A stretch of DNA of 64,000 bases from Dasytiphilus stammeri_B (lineage in GTDB: Bacteria > Pseudomonadota > Gammaproteobacteria > Enterobacterales > Enterobacteriaceae): the NCBI GenBank assembly GCA_037083765.1, contig JBAPLS010000003.1, forward strand, positions 1 to 64,000, read 5' to 3'. The stretch's first letter is position 1; each line of letters begins with the position of its first letter. The position numbers were made by a program, and so were the translations under genes. Positions 53,578 through 62,574 of the stretch are shown here, piece by piece. The notes under the pieces are model-generated. The model worked only from the letters and a program-made list of their open reading frames with translations. It did not search any database and was not told the DNA's origin.

Positions 53578-54930
53578 TTAACGTTCATAACCTTTCAGTT
53601 TAGCTTTTTTCAAAATTGACTCATATTGTTTAGACATCATGATTGTTTGTATTTGAGACATAAAATCCATAATTACTACTACCACAATTAACAATGATGT
53701 TCCTCCAAAATGAAATGGAACGCCTAAAGATCCTCGTATTAACTCAGGTAATAAACAGATTATTATTATATATAAAGCCCCCATTAAAGTTAAACGATTC
53801 ATTATTTTATTTATATACTTTGCCGTTTGTTCACCAGGTCGAAGTCCTTGTAAAAAAGCTCCTGATTTTTTTAAATTATCCGCCGTTTCTCGTGGATTAA
53901 AAACTAAAGAGGTATAAAAAAAACTGAAAAAAATAATTGCTATCGTATAGCTAAGCATATATAAAGGTCTACCTGGTTGAAAAATATAACCTAATTTAGT
54001 TAACCAAGACCATCCTAAACCTCCTCCAAACCAAGAAGCTAGGGTAGCAGGAAATAAGATAATGCTAGATGCGAATATAGCTGGTATGACTCCCGCCATA
54101 TTTACTTTTAATGGTAAATGAGTAGTATGATGTTGTAAAGTTACTATATTAATTCTTCGTATTGGCTGTCTAAGAGCATAATGTACTTTAATTTTTCGTT
54201 GTCCTCTTTCAACAAACACAGCTAATAAAGTAACAATAAATACCATCATTACTGTTATTAAAAGCTGATAAAAATGTAATTCACCTAATCTAAAATGTTC
54301 TAGAGTTTTTCCTAGAGCTGGTGGTAATCCGGCAACTATGCCAATATAAATAATGATTGAGATTCCATTTCCAATACCATGTTCAGTTATCTTTTCTCCT
54401 AACCACATAAGTAACATAGTACCCGATACTAAACTAGTAATAGCTGTTAAATAAAATGAAAATCCAGGAAATAATATTAATCTCTGCATACCCGGCATAT
54501 TAGATAATCCAAATGCAATGCCGGTGGCTTGAAGCAAAGCTAAGAGGAGAGTACAATAACGTATATACTGATTAATTTTACGTCTTCCTGTTTCTCCTTC
54601 TTTTTTTAAATCTCCTAAACCTGAATGTAGAACAGTAAGTAATTGTATGATAATTGATGCAGAAATATAGGGCATGATTCCTAAAGAAAAAATTGAAGCA
54701 TGACTTAAAGCTCCTCCTGAAAACATATTAAACATTTCTAAAATAGTTCCTCGTTGTTTCTCAAATAACTCAGAAATGATAGTTACATCTATCCCGGGCA
54801 GAGGAATAAAAGAACCAATTCGAAAAACTATGATAGCTAATACAACAAATAATAATCGTCTTTTAAGAGATTGAAATCCTCCTTTATAAGTCTGCAAATC
54901 CAAAGTAGATGAGATTTTATTTATCTTCAT
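53578..54930 (-). CDS. secY: Protein translocase channel subunit SecY
   Basis: Ten-helix core of the Sec channel in the inner membrane, partner of the SecA encoded at the left end of this window. 450 residues against 443 in E. coli. Seen: FRIGSFIPLPGID (helix 1), FNMFSGGALSHASIFSLGIMPYISASII (plug region and helix 2), YALRQPIRR-type loop, FNPRETADNLKKSGAFLQGLRPGEQTA-type cytoplasmic loop, and the ending KYESILKKAK. Overlaps the rplO end by 14 bases. Confidence 0.98.
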   Translation of the reverse strand: MKINKISSTLDLQTYKGGFQSLKRRLLFVVLAIIVFRIGSFIPLPGIDVTIISELFEKQRGTILEMFNMFSGGALSHASIFSLGIMPYISASIIIQLLTVLHSGLGDLKKEGETGRRKINQYIRYCTLLLALLQATGIAFGLSNMPGMQRLILFPGFSFYLTAITSLVSGTMLLMWLGEKITEHGIGNGISIIIYIGIVAGLPPALGKTLEHFRLGELHFYQLLITVMMVFIVTLLAVFVERGQRKIKVHYALRQPIRRINIVTLQHHTTHLPLKVNMAGVIPAIFASSIILFPATLASWFGGGLGWSWLTKLGYIFQPGRPLYMLSYTIAIIFFSFFYTSLVFNPRETADNLKKSGAFLQGLRPGEQTAKYINKIMNRLTLMGALYIIIICLLPELIRGSLGVPFHFGGTSLLIVVVVIMDFMSQIQTIMMSKQYESILKKAKLKGYER

Positions 54931-55378
54931 ATATATAATTATTATCCTCTATTTTGCCTCCTGCAGTTTCAATAGCACATTGTGCTCCTTTACTTACGCG
55001 TATAGTGCCATGAATAATAAGAGGAATACTTATTTTTCCCGAGGAAATGATCTTAGCAAATCTTATTTTATTACTTACCAGACCATACTTTTTTAAAATA
55101 TTAAGATTAATATTTATACACTTTATCTTTTCCAGATCGCCAAGAATAATTTGTGCACTTTGTAATTTTTTAAGGGAATGGAATCCCACTTTAGGTAACC
55201 GTCTATATAAAGGCGTTTGCCCACCTTCAAAACCTCGATGGATTTTATTACCAGAGCGAGATTTTTGTCCTTTATGTCCTCTACCACCAGTTTTTCCTAA
55301 TCCAGACCCAATGCCTCTTCCTACTCTTCTAGGATTTTTTTTAGCACCTAAAGAAGGACTAATAGTATTTAAATACAT
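54917..55378 (-). CDS. rplO: 50S ribosomal protein L15
   Basis: Late 50S assembly protein. 153 residues against 144 in E. coli. Starts MYLNTISPSLGAKKNPRRVGRG; has GRGHKGQKSRSG and GFEGGQTPLYRRLPKVGF. The ATG at 55378 fits the family; an upstream frame to 55435 only reads through rpmD. Two bases after rpmD. The C-terminal extension overlaps secY. Confidence 0.97.
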   Translation of the reverse strand: MYLNTISPSLGAKKNPRRVGRGIGSGLGKTGGRGHKGQKSRSGNKIHRGFEGGQTPLYRRLPKVGFHSLKKLQSAQIILGDLEKIKCININLNILKKYGLVSNKIRFAKIISSGKISIPLIIHGTIRVSKGAQCAIETAGGKIEDNNYIYEDK

Positions 55379-55380
55379 AT

Positions 55381-55566
55381 TTACTGAACCTCTTCTATCT
55401 TCAGGAGGTATGAAATAGTTTGAACCATTCCACAAATTTCGGGAATGTTTTTTCTTATTACACTATGTCCAATATAGCGTAATCCGAGACCTTTTAAAGT
55501 TGCTTTATGTTTTGGAAGACGACCAATAGAACTTCTAATTTGAGTAATTTTTATCATTTTAGACAT
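55381..55566 (-). CDS. rpmD: 50S ribosomal protein L30
   Basis: Small surface protein of the 50S subunit. 61 residues (E. coli 59). MIKITQIRSSIGRLPKHKATLKGLGL is almost identical to the family. Lies between rpsE and rplO in the spc operon order. Confidence 0.97.
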   Translation of the reverse strand: MSKMIKITQIRSSIGRLPKHKATLKGLGLRYIGHSVIRKNIPEICGMVQTISYLLKIEEVQ

Positions 55567-55578
55567 TTTTATTTAATA

Positions 55579-56085
55579 TTAACAGTAAATTTCTTCAATT
55601 TTTTTACCACGTTTACAAGCAATCATTTCAGGAGTTTTCATATTAGAAAGTCCTTTTATAGTGGCACGAACTACATTAAGAGGATTGGTGGAACCATAAG
55701 ATTTTGCTAATACATTTCGGATACCTGCAACTTCCAAGACTGCACGCATTGCCCCTCCTGCAATAATACCAGTTCCTTCAGAAGCTGGCTGCATGTAAAC
55801 TTTAGTACCAGTATGAAATCCCTTTATAGGATAATATAAAGTTCCATCATCGAGATAAAAATTAACCATATTTCTACGTGCTTTTTCCATTGCTTTTTGA
55901 ATGGCGATAGGTACTTCTCGCGCTTTACCATAACCAACTCCTACTCTACCATTTTTATTACCTACTACAGTAAGAGCGGCAAAACTAAATATACGTCCAC
56001 CTTTGACAGTTTTAGATACTCGATTTACAGAAATCATTTTTTCTTGTAAATCTCCCCCTATCTTATCTATATTTGAATTAATCAT
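55579..56085 (-). CDS. rpsE: 30S ribosomal protein S5
   Basis: Helps translational accuracy at the mRNA entry side. 168 residues (E. coli 167). Seen: EKMISVNRVSKTVKGGRIFSF, GNKNGRVGVGYGKAREVPIAIQKA-type dsRBD region, PASEGTGIIAGGAMRAVLEVAG. Preceded by an 80-base gap after rplR. Confidence 0.98.
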   Translation of the reverse strand: MINSNIDKIGGDLQEKMISVNRVSKTVKGGRIFSFAALTVVGNKNGRVGVGYGKAREVPIAIQKAMEKARRNMVNFYLDDGTLYYPIKGFHTGTKVYMQPASEGTGIIAGGAMRAVLEVAGIRNVLAKSYGSTNPLNVVRATIKGLSNMKTPEMIACKRGKKIEEIYC

Positions 56086-56165
56086 TTAATATTATTACAC
56101 TCCTGACGAGATCTTAAATCTAATCCCAATTCTTTTTGAGATTGATATATGCTATTTGACTGAAT

Positions 56166-56525
56166 TTAGAATTTTAAACCTGCTGTTCTAGCAGCTTCGG
56201 CTAACTCTCTAATTCGTCCATGATATAAAAATCCTGCACGGTCAAAAGATATTACTTCAATCCCTTTTTTCAGGGCACGTTGTGCAATAGTAGTGCCTAC
56301 TATTCTGGCAGCTTCTTTATTACCCGTAAAAATTACTTTAAGATTTATATCTGGTTCTAAGGTAGATGCTGTAACATGTACTTTACATCCTTCCCTAGTA
56401 TCCTCAAGAATTTGAGCATAAATATGACGTGAAGTACGATGAACTAATAAACGTATAATTTGTAATTTTTTTAATTTCATTCGTGTACAACGCGCTCTTC
56501 GGATACGAGCAATTTTTTTGTTCAT
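56166..56525 (-). CDS. rplR: 50S ribosomal protein L18
   Basis: Binds 5S rRNA with L5. 119 residues (E. coli 117). Seen: ARIRRARCTRMKLK, LVHRTSRHIYAQIL, FDRAGFLYHGRIRELAEAAR and the ending AGLKF. Confidence 0.98.
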   Translation of the reverse strand: MNKKIARIRRARCTRMKLKKLQIIRLLVHRTSRHIYAQILEDTREGCKVHVTASTLEPDINLKVIFTGNKEAARIVGTTIAQRALKKGIEVISFDRAGFLYHGRIRELAEAARTAGLKF

Positions 56526-56537
56526 AAGTTATTAATC

Positions 56538-57074
56538 TTACTTTTTTTTAGCCTCTTTTAGACGAATTACTTGATTAATATAACGTATTCCTTTACCTTT
56601 ATAAGGATCTGGTTTTCTATAGCAATAGATATTTGCTGCAGTTTGACCAATTAACTGCTTATCAATTCCTTTTAATACGATTTCAGTAGGAGTAGGACAT
56701 TCTACTGTAATTTCTTCAGGAATTTTATACTCTATTAAATGAGAAAAACCTAATGCTAAATTTAAAATTTTTCCTTTCATAAAAGCACGATATCCAATGC
56801 CAACAAGTTGGAGTCTCTTTTCAAAACCTTCTGTTACTCCAACTATCATAATTTTTATAAGCGCTCTAGCTGTTCCGGCTTGTGCCCATCCATTCACCAC
56901 ACTGGAAGAAAAAGGTTTACAAGTAATTATATGATCCATGTGAACAATTTCTACTCCATTATGAATGAGACAATGTAAGGTTCCTTTAGCACCAGAAACC
57001 CAAATATTTTGTCCCTTTAATTTCACTAACACATTTTGAGGAAGATAAATAGGACATTTAGCTACTCGCGACAT
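56538..57074 (-). CDS. rplF: 50S ribosomal protein L6
   Basis: Two-fold repeat protein near the sarcin-ricin loop. 178 residues (E. coli 177). Seen: MSRVAKCPIYLPQNV, TARALIKIMIVGVTEGFEKRLQLVGIGYRA-type core, GFSHLIEYKIPEEI, YRKPDPYKGKGIRY. The E. coli start has SRVAK as well. Confidence 0.98.
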   Translation of the reverse strand: MSRVAKCPIYLPQNVLVKLKGQNIWVSGAKGTLHCLIHNGVEIVHMDHIITCKPFSSSVVNGWAQAGTARALIKIMIVGVTEGFEKRLQLVGIGYRAFMKGKILNLALGFSHLIEYKIPEEITVECPTPTEIVLKGIDKQLIGQTAANIYCYRKPDPYKGKGIRYINQVIRLKEAKKK

Positions 57075-57088
57075 CTCTTTCTCCTTTA

Positions 57089-57481
57089 TTAAGCTACATA
57101 ACAGAGAATTTCACCACCCATTCGGGCTTGGCGAGCATTCCTATCCGTCATAATTCCTCTCGAGGTAGAAATTACCACAATTCCTAATCCGGACATTACT
57201 TTAGGTAAGTTTTTGAAACGTTTATATATTCGTAAACCAGGACGACTTATACGTTGAATATTTTCAATAACTGCTTTTCCTAAAAAATATTTAAGTTCTA
57301 TTACTAATTCTTTTTTAAGATCACCTTGAATATGATATTTATCAATATATCCTTCACTTTTTAAGACTTGAGCAATGGAAATTTTCATCTTAGAAGCAGG
57401 CATAGTGATAAATAATTTCTTCGCGGCTTGCCCATTACGAATACGTGTAATCATATCAGCAATAGGATCTTGCATGCTCAT
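57089..57481 (-). CDS. rpsH: 30S ribosomal protein S8
   Basis: Central-domain 16S binder; in E. coli it represses the spc operon by binding the rplE mRNA region. 130 residues as in E. coli. Seen: MSMQDPIADMITRIRNGQAA, SRPGLRIYK, LGIVVISTSRGIMTDRNARQ and the ending GGEILCYVA. Confidence 0.98.
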   Translation of the reverse strand: MSMQDPIADMITRIRNGQAAKKLFITMPASKMKISIAQVLKSEGYIDKYHIQGDLKKELVIELKYFLGKAVIENIQRISRPGLRIYKRFKNLPKVMSGLGIVVISTSRGIMTDRNARQARMGGEILCYVA

Positions 57482-57521
57482 ATTAATTTACTCCTAAACT
57501 AATATTCTATAATTTTATATA

Positions 57522-57827
57522 TTACCAACTAGCTTTTTTTAATCCTGGTATTTCTCCGCGCATAGCGGTTTCTCTAATTTCCATTCTACTTAGTCCAAAT
57601 TTTCGTAGAAAACCATGAGGTTTACCTGTATGTAAACATCTATTTCTTTGTCGAGAACGACTCGAATCTCGGGGGAGAGTCTGTAATTTTAATACTGCAC
57701 TCCATCGTTCACTATAGGAAGTTTTAGGATTAGAAATTAAATTTTTTAAAGATGTTCTTTTTTCTAAAAATTTTGCAGCTAATTTAATCCTTTTTATTTC
57801 TCGCGATAATATTGATTTTTTAGCCAT
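57522..57827 (-). CDS. rpsN: 30S ribosomal protein S14 (zinc-free form)
   Basis: Head protein. 101 residues as in E. coli. Seen: RWSAVLKLQTLPRDSSRSRQRNRC-type core, GKPHGFLRKFGLSR, EIRETAMRGEIPGLKKASW. Only one Cys is present, so this is the long, non-zinc form. Confidence 0.98.
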   Translation of the reverse strand: MAKKSILSREIKRIKLAAKFLEKRTSLKNLISNPKTSYSERWSAVLKLQTLPRDSSRSRQRNRCLHTGKPHGFLRKFGLSRMEIRETAMRGEIPGLKKASW

Positions 57828-57842
57828 ATAGTTATTTTGTCC

Positions 57843-58382
57843 TTACTTCCGAAATGGAAAATTAAAAGCACTTAAGAGAGCATACGCTTCTTCATTAGAT
57901 TGTGCAGAAGTAGTTATAGTAATATCCATTCCACGAATATGATCAATTTTATCATATTTTATTTCAGGAAAAATCATTTGTTCTCGAATTCCTATACTAT
58001 AATTACCAAAATTATCAAATGATTTAAGAGAAAATCCTCTAAAATCTCGAATACGGGGAATAGCAATATATATTAAACGTTCTAAAAATTCCCACATTCG
58101 ATTTCTTCGAAGAGTGACTTTACATCCAATAGGATTACCTTTGCGAATTTTAAATCCAGCTATAGATCTATGAGCTTTAGTAATTACAGGTTTTTGTCCT
58201 GAAATAGCAGTTAGATTATCTAATGCTCCTTGTAAAAATTTTTTATTCGATAGTGTCTCTCCTACTCCCATATTTAATGTTATTTTATGTATTTTGGGTA
58301 CTTGCATTACAGAACTATACTGAAATTGACTCATCAGATTATTGATTACTATAGTTTTATATTTTAACTGTAAATTAGGCAT
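57843..58382 (-). CDS. rplE: 50S ribosomal protein L5
   Basis: 5S rRNA binder contacting the P-site tRNA. 179 residues as in E. coli. Seen: VPKIHKITLNMGVGETLSNKK, GQKPVITKAHRSIAGFKIRKG, GCKVTLRRNRMWEFLERL, GNYSIGIREQMIFPEIKYD. Three bases after rplX. Confidence 0.98.
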   Translation of the reverse strand: MPNLQLKYKTIVINNLMSQFQYSSVMQVPKIHKITLNMGVGETLSNKKFLQGALDNLTAISGQKPVITKAHRSIAGFKIRKGNPIGCKVTLRRNRMWEFLERLIYIAIPRIRDFRGFSLKSFDNFGNYSIGIREQMIFPEIKYDKIDHIRGMDITITTSAQSNEEAYALLSAFNFPFRK

Positions 58383-58385
58383 CTA

Positions 58386-58703
58386 TTACTCCACCAAATA
58401 TTCATTATTTTTTTTAAAAAATCGTTTTTTCTTACCCTGATGCCATTTAAAACCAATCCTATCTGCTTCACCAGTTATTTTATTATAGATAGCCACATTA
58501 GAAATGTGGATAGGAGATTCTTTGATAATCACTCCCCCTACTTTATTTAAAGCAGGAATCGGTTTTTGATGAATTTTAATTAAATTAATATGTTCAATAA
58601 TCACCTTATCTATTGATAAAACACGTTTTACTGTACCATGTTTACCTTTATCCTTTCCACTTAATACTATTACTTCATCTCCAGAACGTATTTTAGCAGC
58701 CAT
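58386..58703 (-). CDS. rplX: 50S ribosomal protein L24
   Basis: One of the two initiators of 50S assembly. 105 residues (E. coli 104). KOW motif region RSGDEVIVLSGKDKGKHGTV, NLIKIHQKP and GGVIIKESPIHISNVAI. Confidence 0.98.
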   Translation of the reverse strand: MAAKIRSGDEVIVLSGKDKGKHGTVKRVLSIDKVIIEHINLIKIHQKPIPALNKVGGVIIKESPIHISNVAIYNKITGEADRIGFKWHQGKKKRFFKKNNEYLVE

Positions 58704-58717
58704 AAATAACTCTTTCC

Positions 58718-59089
58718 TTATAAAACTTCGGGAGCTAGAGAAATTATTTTAGAAAATTTTTCATTTCTTAATTCCCGTGTTACCGGACCAAAAATTCGAG
58801 TACCAACCGGTTGATGAGTTGTATTATTTAATAAAATACATGCATTGCCATCAAAACGAATAAGCGATCCATCACTCCGGCGAATACCTTTTTTAGTGCG
58901 TACTACTACCGCTTTCATTACCTCACCTTTTTTAACTTTTCCTCTCGGTATCGCATCTTTGATAGAAATTTTAATTATATCTCCAATGTTAGCATAGCGT
59001 CGACGTGTTCCTCCTAGGACTTTAATACACATAACACTTTTTGCTCCGGAGTTATCCGCTACTGTTAGTATGGTTCGTTCTTGTATCAT
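58718..59089 (-). CDS. rplN: 50S ribosomal protein L14
   Basis: Interface protein and binding site of silencing factor RsfS in other bacteria. 123 residues as in E. coli. Seen: MIQERTILTVADNSGAKSV, CIKVLGGTRRRYANIGD, KKGEVMKAVVVRTKKGIRR, GTRIFGPVTRELRNEKF. First gene of the spc operon order. Confidence 0.98.
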   Translation of the reverse strand: MIQERTILTVADNSGAKSVMCIKVLGGTRRRYANIGDIIKISIKDAIPRGKVKKGEVMKAVVVRTKKGIRRSDGSLIRFDGNACILLNNTTHQPVGTRIFGPVTRELRNEKFSKIISLAPEVL

Positions 59090-59128
59090 GAATTTAATAT
59101 TTCCGGTTCTTTGTTAGAATTATTTTTC

Positions 59129-59392
59129 TTAAGAGTGAATATTTTTTTCTACAATTCGTACTAATATCCATGATTTAGTTTTAGATAAAGGTCGACATTC
59201 TCTAATTTCTACTACATCACCTACTGCACATTCATTATTTTCATCATGGATATGAATTTTTGTAGTACGTTTGATAAACTTACCATAAAGAGAATGTTTA
59301 AAAAAACGTTCAATACATACCACTGCACTTTTTTGCATTTTATTACTACTTACTCTTCCTTGAATGGTTTTAATTTTATTCAGTACTGACAT
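59129..59392 (-). CDS. rpsQ: 30S ribosomal protein S17
   Basis: Primary 16S 5'-domain binder. 87 residues (E. coli 84). Seen: KTIQGRVSSNKMQKSAVVCIERF, KFIKRTTKIHIHDENNECAVGD, IRECRPLSKTKSWIL. Its start overlaps the end of rpmC by 17 bases. Confidence 0.97.
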   Translation of the reverse strand: MSVLNKIKTIQGRVSSNKMQKSAVVCIERFFKHSLYGKFIKRTTKIHIHDENNECAVGDVVEIRECRPLSKTKSWILVRIVEKNIHS

Positions 59393-59582
59393 TTTTTCTT
59401 TTACCTTCTGCTAAGACTCTTTTGATACTTGCAATTTGTCTTCGTAATTTTTTTAACACAGAAGTCTGCGTTCCAGCCGCAGAAAAACATTGCATTCGTA
59501 ATTTTAATTTTTCTCTCTTTAAGTTTAGTAACTCTAATTCTAGATCTTGAATGTTTTTATTCTCTTCGTATTTAATTTTCAC
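59376..59582 (-). CDS. rpmC: 50S ribosomal protein L29
   Basis: Tunnel-exit protein next to L23. 68 residues (E. coli 63). LELELLNLKREKLKLRMQ and LRRQIASIKRVLAEGKR match the family coiled hairpin. The N-terminal dozen residues diverge. Its first base is the last base of the rplP stop codon. Confidence 0.95.
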   Translation of the reverse strand: MKIKYEENKNIQDLELELLNLKREKLKLRMQCFSAAGTQTSVLKKLRRQIASIKRVLAEGKRKNVSTE

Positions 59583-59995
59583 TAAATCACCAATTTATTT
59601 TTATTTATAAAAGTTGTTTTTAGAGGCAACTTTGCTGTTGCAAGCTTAAAAGCTTCACGAGCTATTTCTTCTGTAACTCCATCCATTTCATATAAAATTT
59701 TTCCAGGTTTCACAACTGCAACCCAATACTCAACATTCCCTTTTCCTTTACCCATGCGTACTTCTAAGGGTTTTTCTGTAATTGGTTTATCTGGAAAAAC
59801 TCTAATCCATATTTTACCCTGACGTTTAATAGCCCTATTCATAGCTCGACGTGCAGATTCAATTTGACGAGAAGATAAACGTCCTTGCTGAATGGCTTTT
59901 AATCCAAAAATACCAAAATGTATTTTTTCCTGTACTTGTCCTCGGTTTCGTCCTTTTTGCATTTTTCGATATTTAGTCTGCTTAGGCTGTAACAT
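59582..59995 (-). CDS. rplP: 50S ribosomal protein L16
   Basis: Supports the A-site tRNA elbow. 137 residues (E. coli 136). MLQPKQTKYRKMQKGRNRG, GRLSSRQIESARRAMNRAIKRQGKI-type region, RMGKGKGNVEYWVAVV, KLPLKTTFI. The start at 59995 is set by the invariant MLQPK. Confidence 0.98.
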   Translation of the reverse strand: MLQPKQTKYRKMQKGRNRGQVQEKIHFGIFGLKAIQQGRLSSRQIESARRAMNRAIKRQGKIWIRVFPDKPITEKPLEVRMGKGKGNVEYWVAVVKPGKILYEMDGVTEEIAREAFKLATAKLPLKTTFINKNKLVI

Positions 59996-60009
59996 TAAAC
60001 ACAATCTCC

Positions 60010-60732
60010 TTACTTACGATTTTTTCGATGTGTTTTTTCTTTAAAAGAATATCTTCCTATCTTCTTGTCTGACATAGCATGAACATTGAGATTTAGTTTA
60101 CGATGTCCTAAAATTTCTCCTTTAAATATCCATACTTTGATTCCTATTACTCCATAAGTAGTTAATGCCTCACCAAGACTATAATCAATATCTGCTCGAA
60201 ATGTATGTAATGGTACTCGTCCTTCTCGAGACCATTCCGTGCGAGCGATTTCTGTTCCGCCTAATCTACCACTTATTTCTACTTTTATTCCTTTAGCACC
60301 TGCTCGCATTGCGTTTTGCACCGCACGTTTCATCGCACGCCGAAACATTATGCGTCGTTCTAATTGAGATGCGATGCTATCGGCCACTAACTTAGCATCT
60401 AATTCTGGTTTTCTTATTTCATGTATATTTATTTGAGTCGGACTGTCCGTAAGATTAGCTACTTGTTTCCGTAATTTTTCAATATCTTCTCCTTTTTTGC
60501 CTATTACAATTCCTGGACGGGCTGAATGTAGAGTTATTCGAATACTTTTAGCAGGACGTTCAATAACAATACGAGAAATATAAGCTTTGGATAATCTTTT
60601 CATAAGAAATTGGCGAATTTTATAATCGCTTTCTAAATTGGCAGAAAATTCTTTAGTATTTGCGTACCATGTTGATATCCAAGTTGTAATAATTCCTAGT
60701 CTAAGACCATTCGGATGTGTTTTTTGACCCAT
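60010..60732 (-). CDS. rpsC: 30S ribosomal protein S3
   Basis: mRNA-entry protein with helicase role. 240 residues against 233 in E. coli. MGQKTHPNGLRLGI sets the start at 60732. KH motif VIGKKGEDIEKLRKQV; MRAGAKGIKVEISGRLGGTEIART-type region; GVIGIKVWIFKGEI. Confidence 0.98.
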   Translation of the reverse strand: MGQKTHPNGLRLGIITTWISTWYANTKEFSANLESDYKIRQFLMKRLSKAYISRIVIERPAKSIRITLHSARPGIVIGKKGEDIEKLRKQVANLTDSPTQINIHEIRKPELDAKLVADSIASQLERRIMFRRAMKRAVQNAMRAGAKGIKVEISGRLGGTEIARTEWSREGRVPLHTFRADIDYSLGEALTTYGVIGIKVWIFKGEILGHRKLNLNVHAMSDKKIGRYSFKEKTHRKNRK

Positions 60733-60748
60733 TATCAATCTCCAGATC

Positions 60749-61081
60749 TTAATTATCTGATACAATTATTGTAATATTACTAGTGCGTTTTAAAATCTGG
60801 TCGGCTCGTCCTTTAGCTCTTGGCATAAAACGCTTAATTGTTAAACCTTTATCTATCAGAATTTGTGTTATTTTTAAACAATCCATGTTGATACCATTAT
60901 TATTTTTTGCATTAGCCAGAGCTGATCCTAACACTTTTTTAATAATATCCGCTGATTTTTTTTTATTAAAATTTAGAATTTTTAATGCTTCGGATACTTC
61001 TTTTCCACGTACCAGATTCGCAACTATACGCATTTTTTGTGGCGAACATTTAGCATTGCGATATTTTGCAATATTTTGCAT
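60749..61081 (-). CDS. rplV: 50S ribosomal protein L22
   Basis: Its hairpin lines the exit tunnel; site of macrolide resistance in other bacteria. 110 residues as in E. coli. Seen: RNAKCSPQKMRIVANLVRGK, LINKGLTIKRFMPRAKGRA-like hairpin (LIDKGLTIKRF). Contains an in-frame A9 tract (60956-60964) encoding three Lys. Confidence 0.98.
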   Translation of the reverse strand: MQNIAKYRNAKCSPQKMRIVANLVRGKEVSEALKILNFNKKKSADIIKKVLGSALANAKNNNGINMDCLKITQILIDKGLTIKRFMPRAKGRADQILKRTSNITIIVSDN

Positions 61082-61090
61082 TATTACTCC

Positions 61091-61369
61091 TTAGCGTTTT
61101 TTCACTTTCCTATCTGGTATATGTCCGCGATAAGTACGAGTAGGAGAAAATTCTCCTAATTTATGTCCTACCATTTCTTCAGTAATAAAGACCGGAATAT
61201 GTTGACGTCCATTATGAATAGCAATAGTCAAACCAATCATATTAGGAAATATAGTAGATCGACGTGACCAGGTTCGAATAGGTTTTTTATCTTTATTCTG
61301 TAGAGATTTTTCTATTTTTTTTAATAAGTGTAAATCAATAAAAGGTCCTTTCTTAATAGAACGAGGCAT
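61091..61369 (-). CDS. rpsS: 30S ribosomal protein S19
   Basis: Forms a complex with S13 in the head. 92 residues as in E. coli. MPRSIKKGPFIDLHLLKK, RTWSRRSTIFPNMIG, VPVYITEEMVGHKLGEF-like (VFITEEMVGHKLGEF), SPTRTYRGHIPDRK. Confidence 0.98.
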   Translation of the reverse strand: MPRSIKKGPFIDLHLLKKIEKSLQNKDKKPIRTWSRRSTIFPNMIGLTIAIHNGRQHIPVFITEEMVGHKLGEFSPTRTYRGHIPDRKVKKR

Positions 61370-61396
61370 TTTAATTATCCTGCATAAAATAATGAA

Positions 61397-62218
61397 TTAT
61401 TTTTTACGGTGATGAATAATAAATTTATCAGTATGTTTATTATTACGAGTTTTTTTTCCCTTAGTAGGTACTCCCCAAGGAGAAACAGGATGTTTCCCAA
61501 AATTTCGACCTTCACCTCCTCCATGAGGATGATCAACAGGATTCATAGCAGTGCCTCTAACAGTGGGACGAATTCCTCGCCATCTTTTAGCACCAGCTTT
61601 TCCGAGCACACGTAACATATGTTCATTATTACCCAGTTCTCCTAATGTAGCTCTACAACGAGATGCGATCATCCGTACTTCTCCGGAACGTAATCTAATA
61701 GTAACATAAGATGCTTCACGAGCAATAATTTGAGCATATGAACCGGCAGAACGTGCTATCTGTCCTCCTTTTCCGGGTTTAATTTCTACATTATGGATCA
61801 TAGTTCCTACTGGTAAATTAATCAGAGGTAAACTATTACCAATCTTTATGGAAATGTTATTACCTGATTCTATTTTATCTCCTTTTTTTAAATCTTTCGG
61901 AGCTAAAATATAACGTCTTTCACCATCCTTATATAAGATCAGCGCAATATTAGCTGATCTATTCGGATCGTATTCGATGCGTTCTACGCAAGCAGGAATA
62001 TTATCTTTATTTCGTTTAAAATCTATTAATCGATACTGTTGTTTATGGCCTCCTCCAATATGACGGGTAGTAATTTTTCCCTGGTTATTTCTTCCTCCAT
62101 TTTTTAATTTACTTTTTAATAAGGGAGAAAAAGCTTTACCTTTATATAAATTTTTATTCACTACTTTTACTACATGACGACATCCAGGAGAAGTAGGTTT
62201 ACATTTAACCAGAACCAT
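61397..62218 (-). CDS. rplB: 50S ribosomal protein L2
   Basis: Needed for subunit joining and peptidyl-transferase activity. 273 residues as in E. coli. Seen: KPTSPGCRHVV, RNNQGKITTRHIGGGHKQQYR, VRGTAMNPVDHPHGGGEGR with the functionally critical His, and the C-terminal TKGKKTRNNKHTD. Confidence 0.98.
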   Translation of the reverse strand: MVLVKCKPTSPGCRHVVKVVNKNLYKGKAFSPLLKSKLKNGGRNNQGKITTRHIGGGHKQQYRLIDFKRNKDNIPACVERIEYDPNRSANIALILYKDGERRYILAPKDLKKGDKIESGNNISIKIGNSLPLINLPVGTMIHNVEIKPGKGGQIARSAGSYAQIIAREASYVTIRLRSGEVRMIASRCRATLGELGNNEHMLRVLGKAGAKRWRGIRPTVRGTAMNPVDHPHGGGEGRNFGKHPVSPWGVPTKGKKTRNNKHTDKFIIHHRKK

Positions 62219-62253
62219 TTTAAATCCTTATATATCTAGTAATTATTCTTAAT

Positions 62254-62574
62254 TTAATCATTAGTACTTTTCATAATTTCATCAACTTGACAACCCTCTT
62301 TTAGAGATATATATGCTTTACGCCATGTATATAAGCGACCAGATTTTCCTAGAGACTGATTTTTACCATAAGCACGCATTCTTTTTTTCACTACTATGAT
62401 ATTAACATTTTTTACTTCTAATCCGTAAAATTTTTGGATAGCTCTTTTAATTACAACTTTGTTACTATTATTAGCCACTCTAATTATAAGAGTATTTTTT
62501 TGTTCTAAAAATCGGGTGGATTTTTCAGAAATATGTGGTGAATATAAAACTTCCATAAGCATTTCATCATTCAT
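62254..62574 (-). CDS. rplW: 50S ribosomal protein L23
   Basis: Tunnel-exit docking site for trigger factor and SRP. 106 residues (E. coli 100). VLYSPHISEKSTRFLEQ and AIQKFYGLEVKNVNIIVVKKR match. Overlaps the rplD stop by 4 bases (ATGA). Confidence 0.97.
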   Translation of the reverse strand: MNDEMLMEVLYSPHISEKSTRFLEQKNTLIIRVANNSNKVVIKRAIQKFYGLEVKNVNIIVVKKRMRAYGKNQSLGKSGRLYTWRKAYISLKEGCQVDEIMKSTND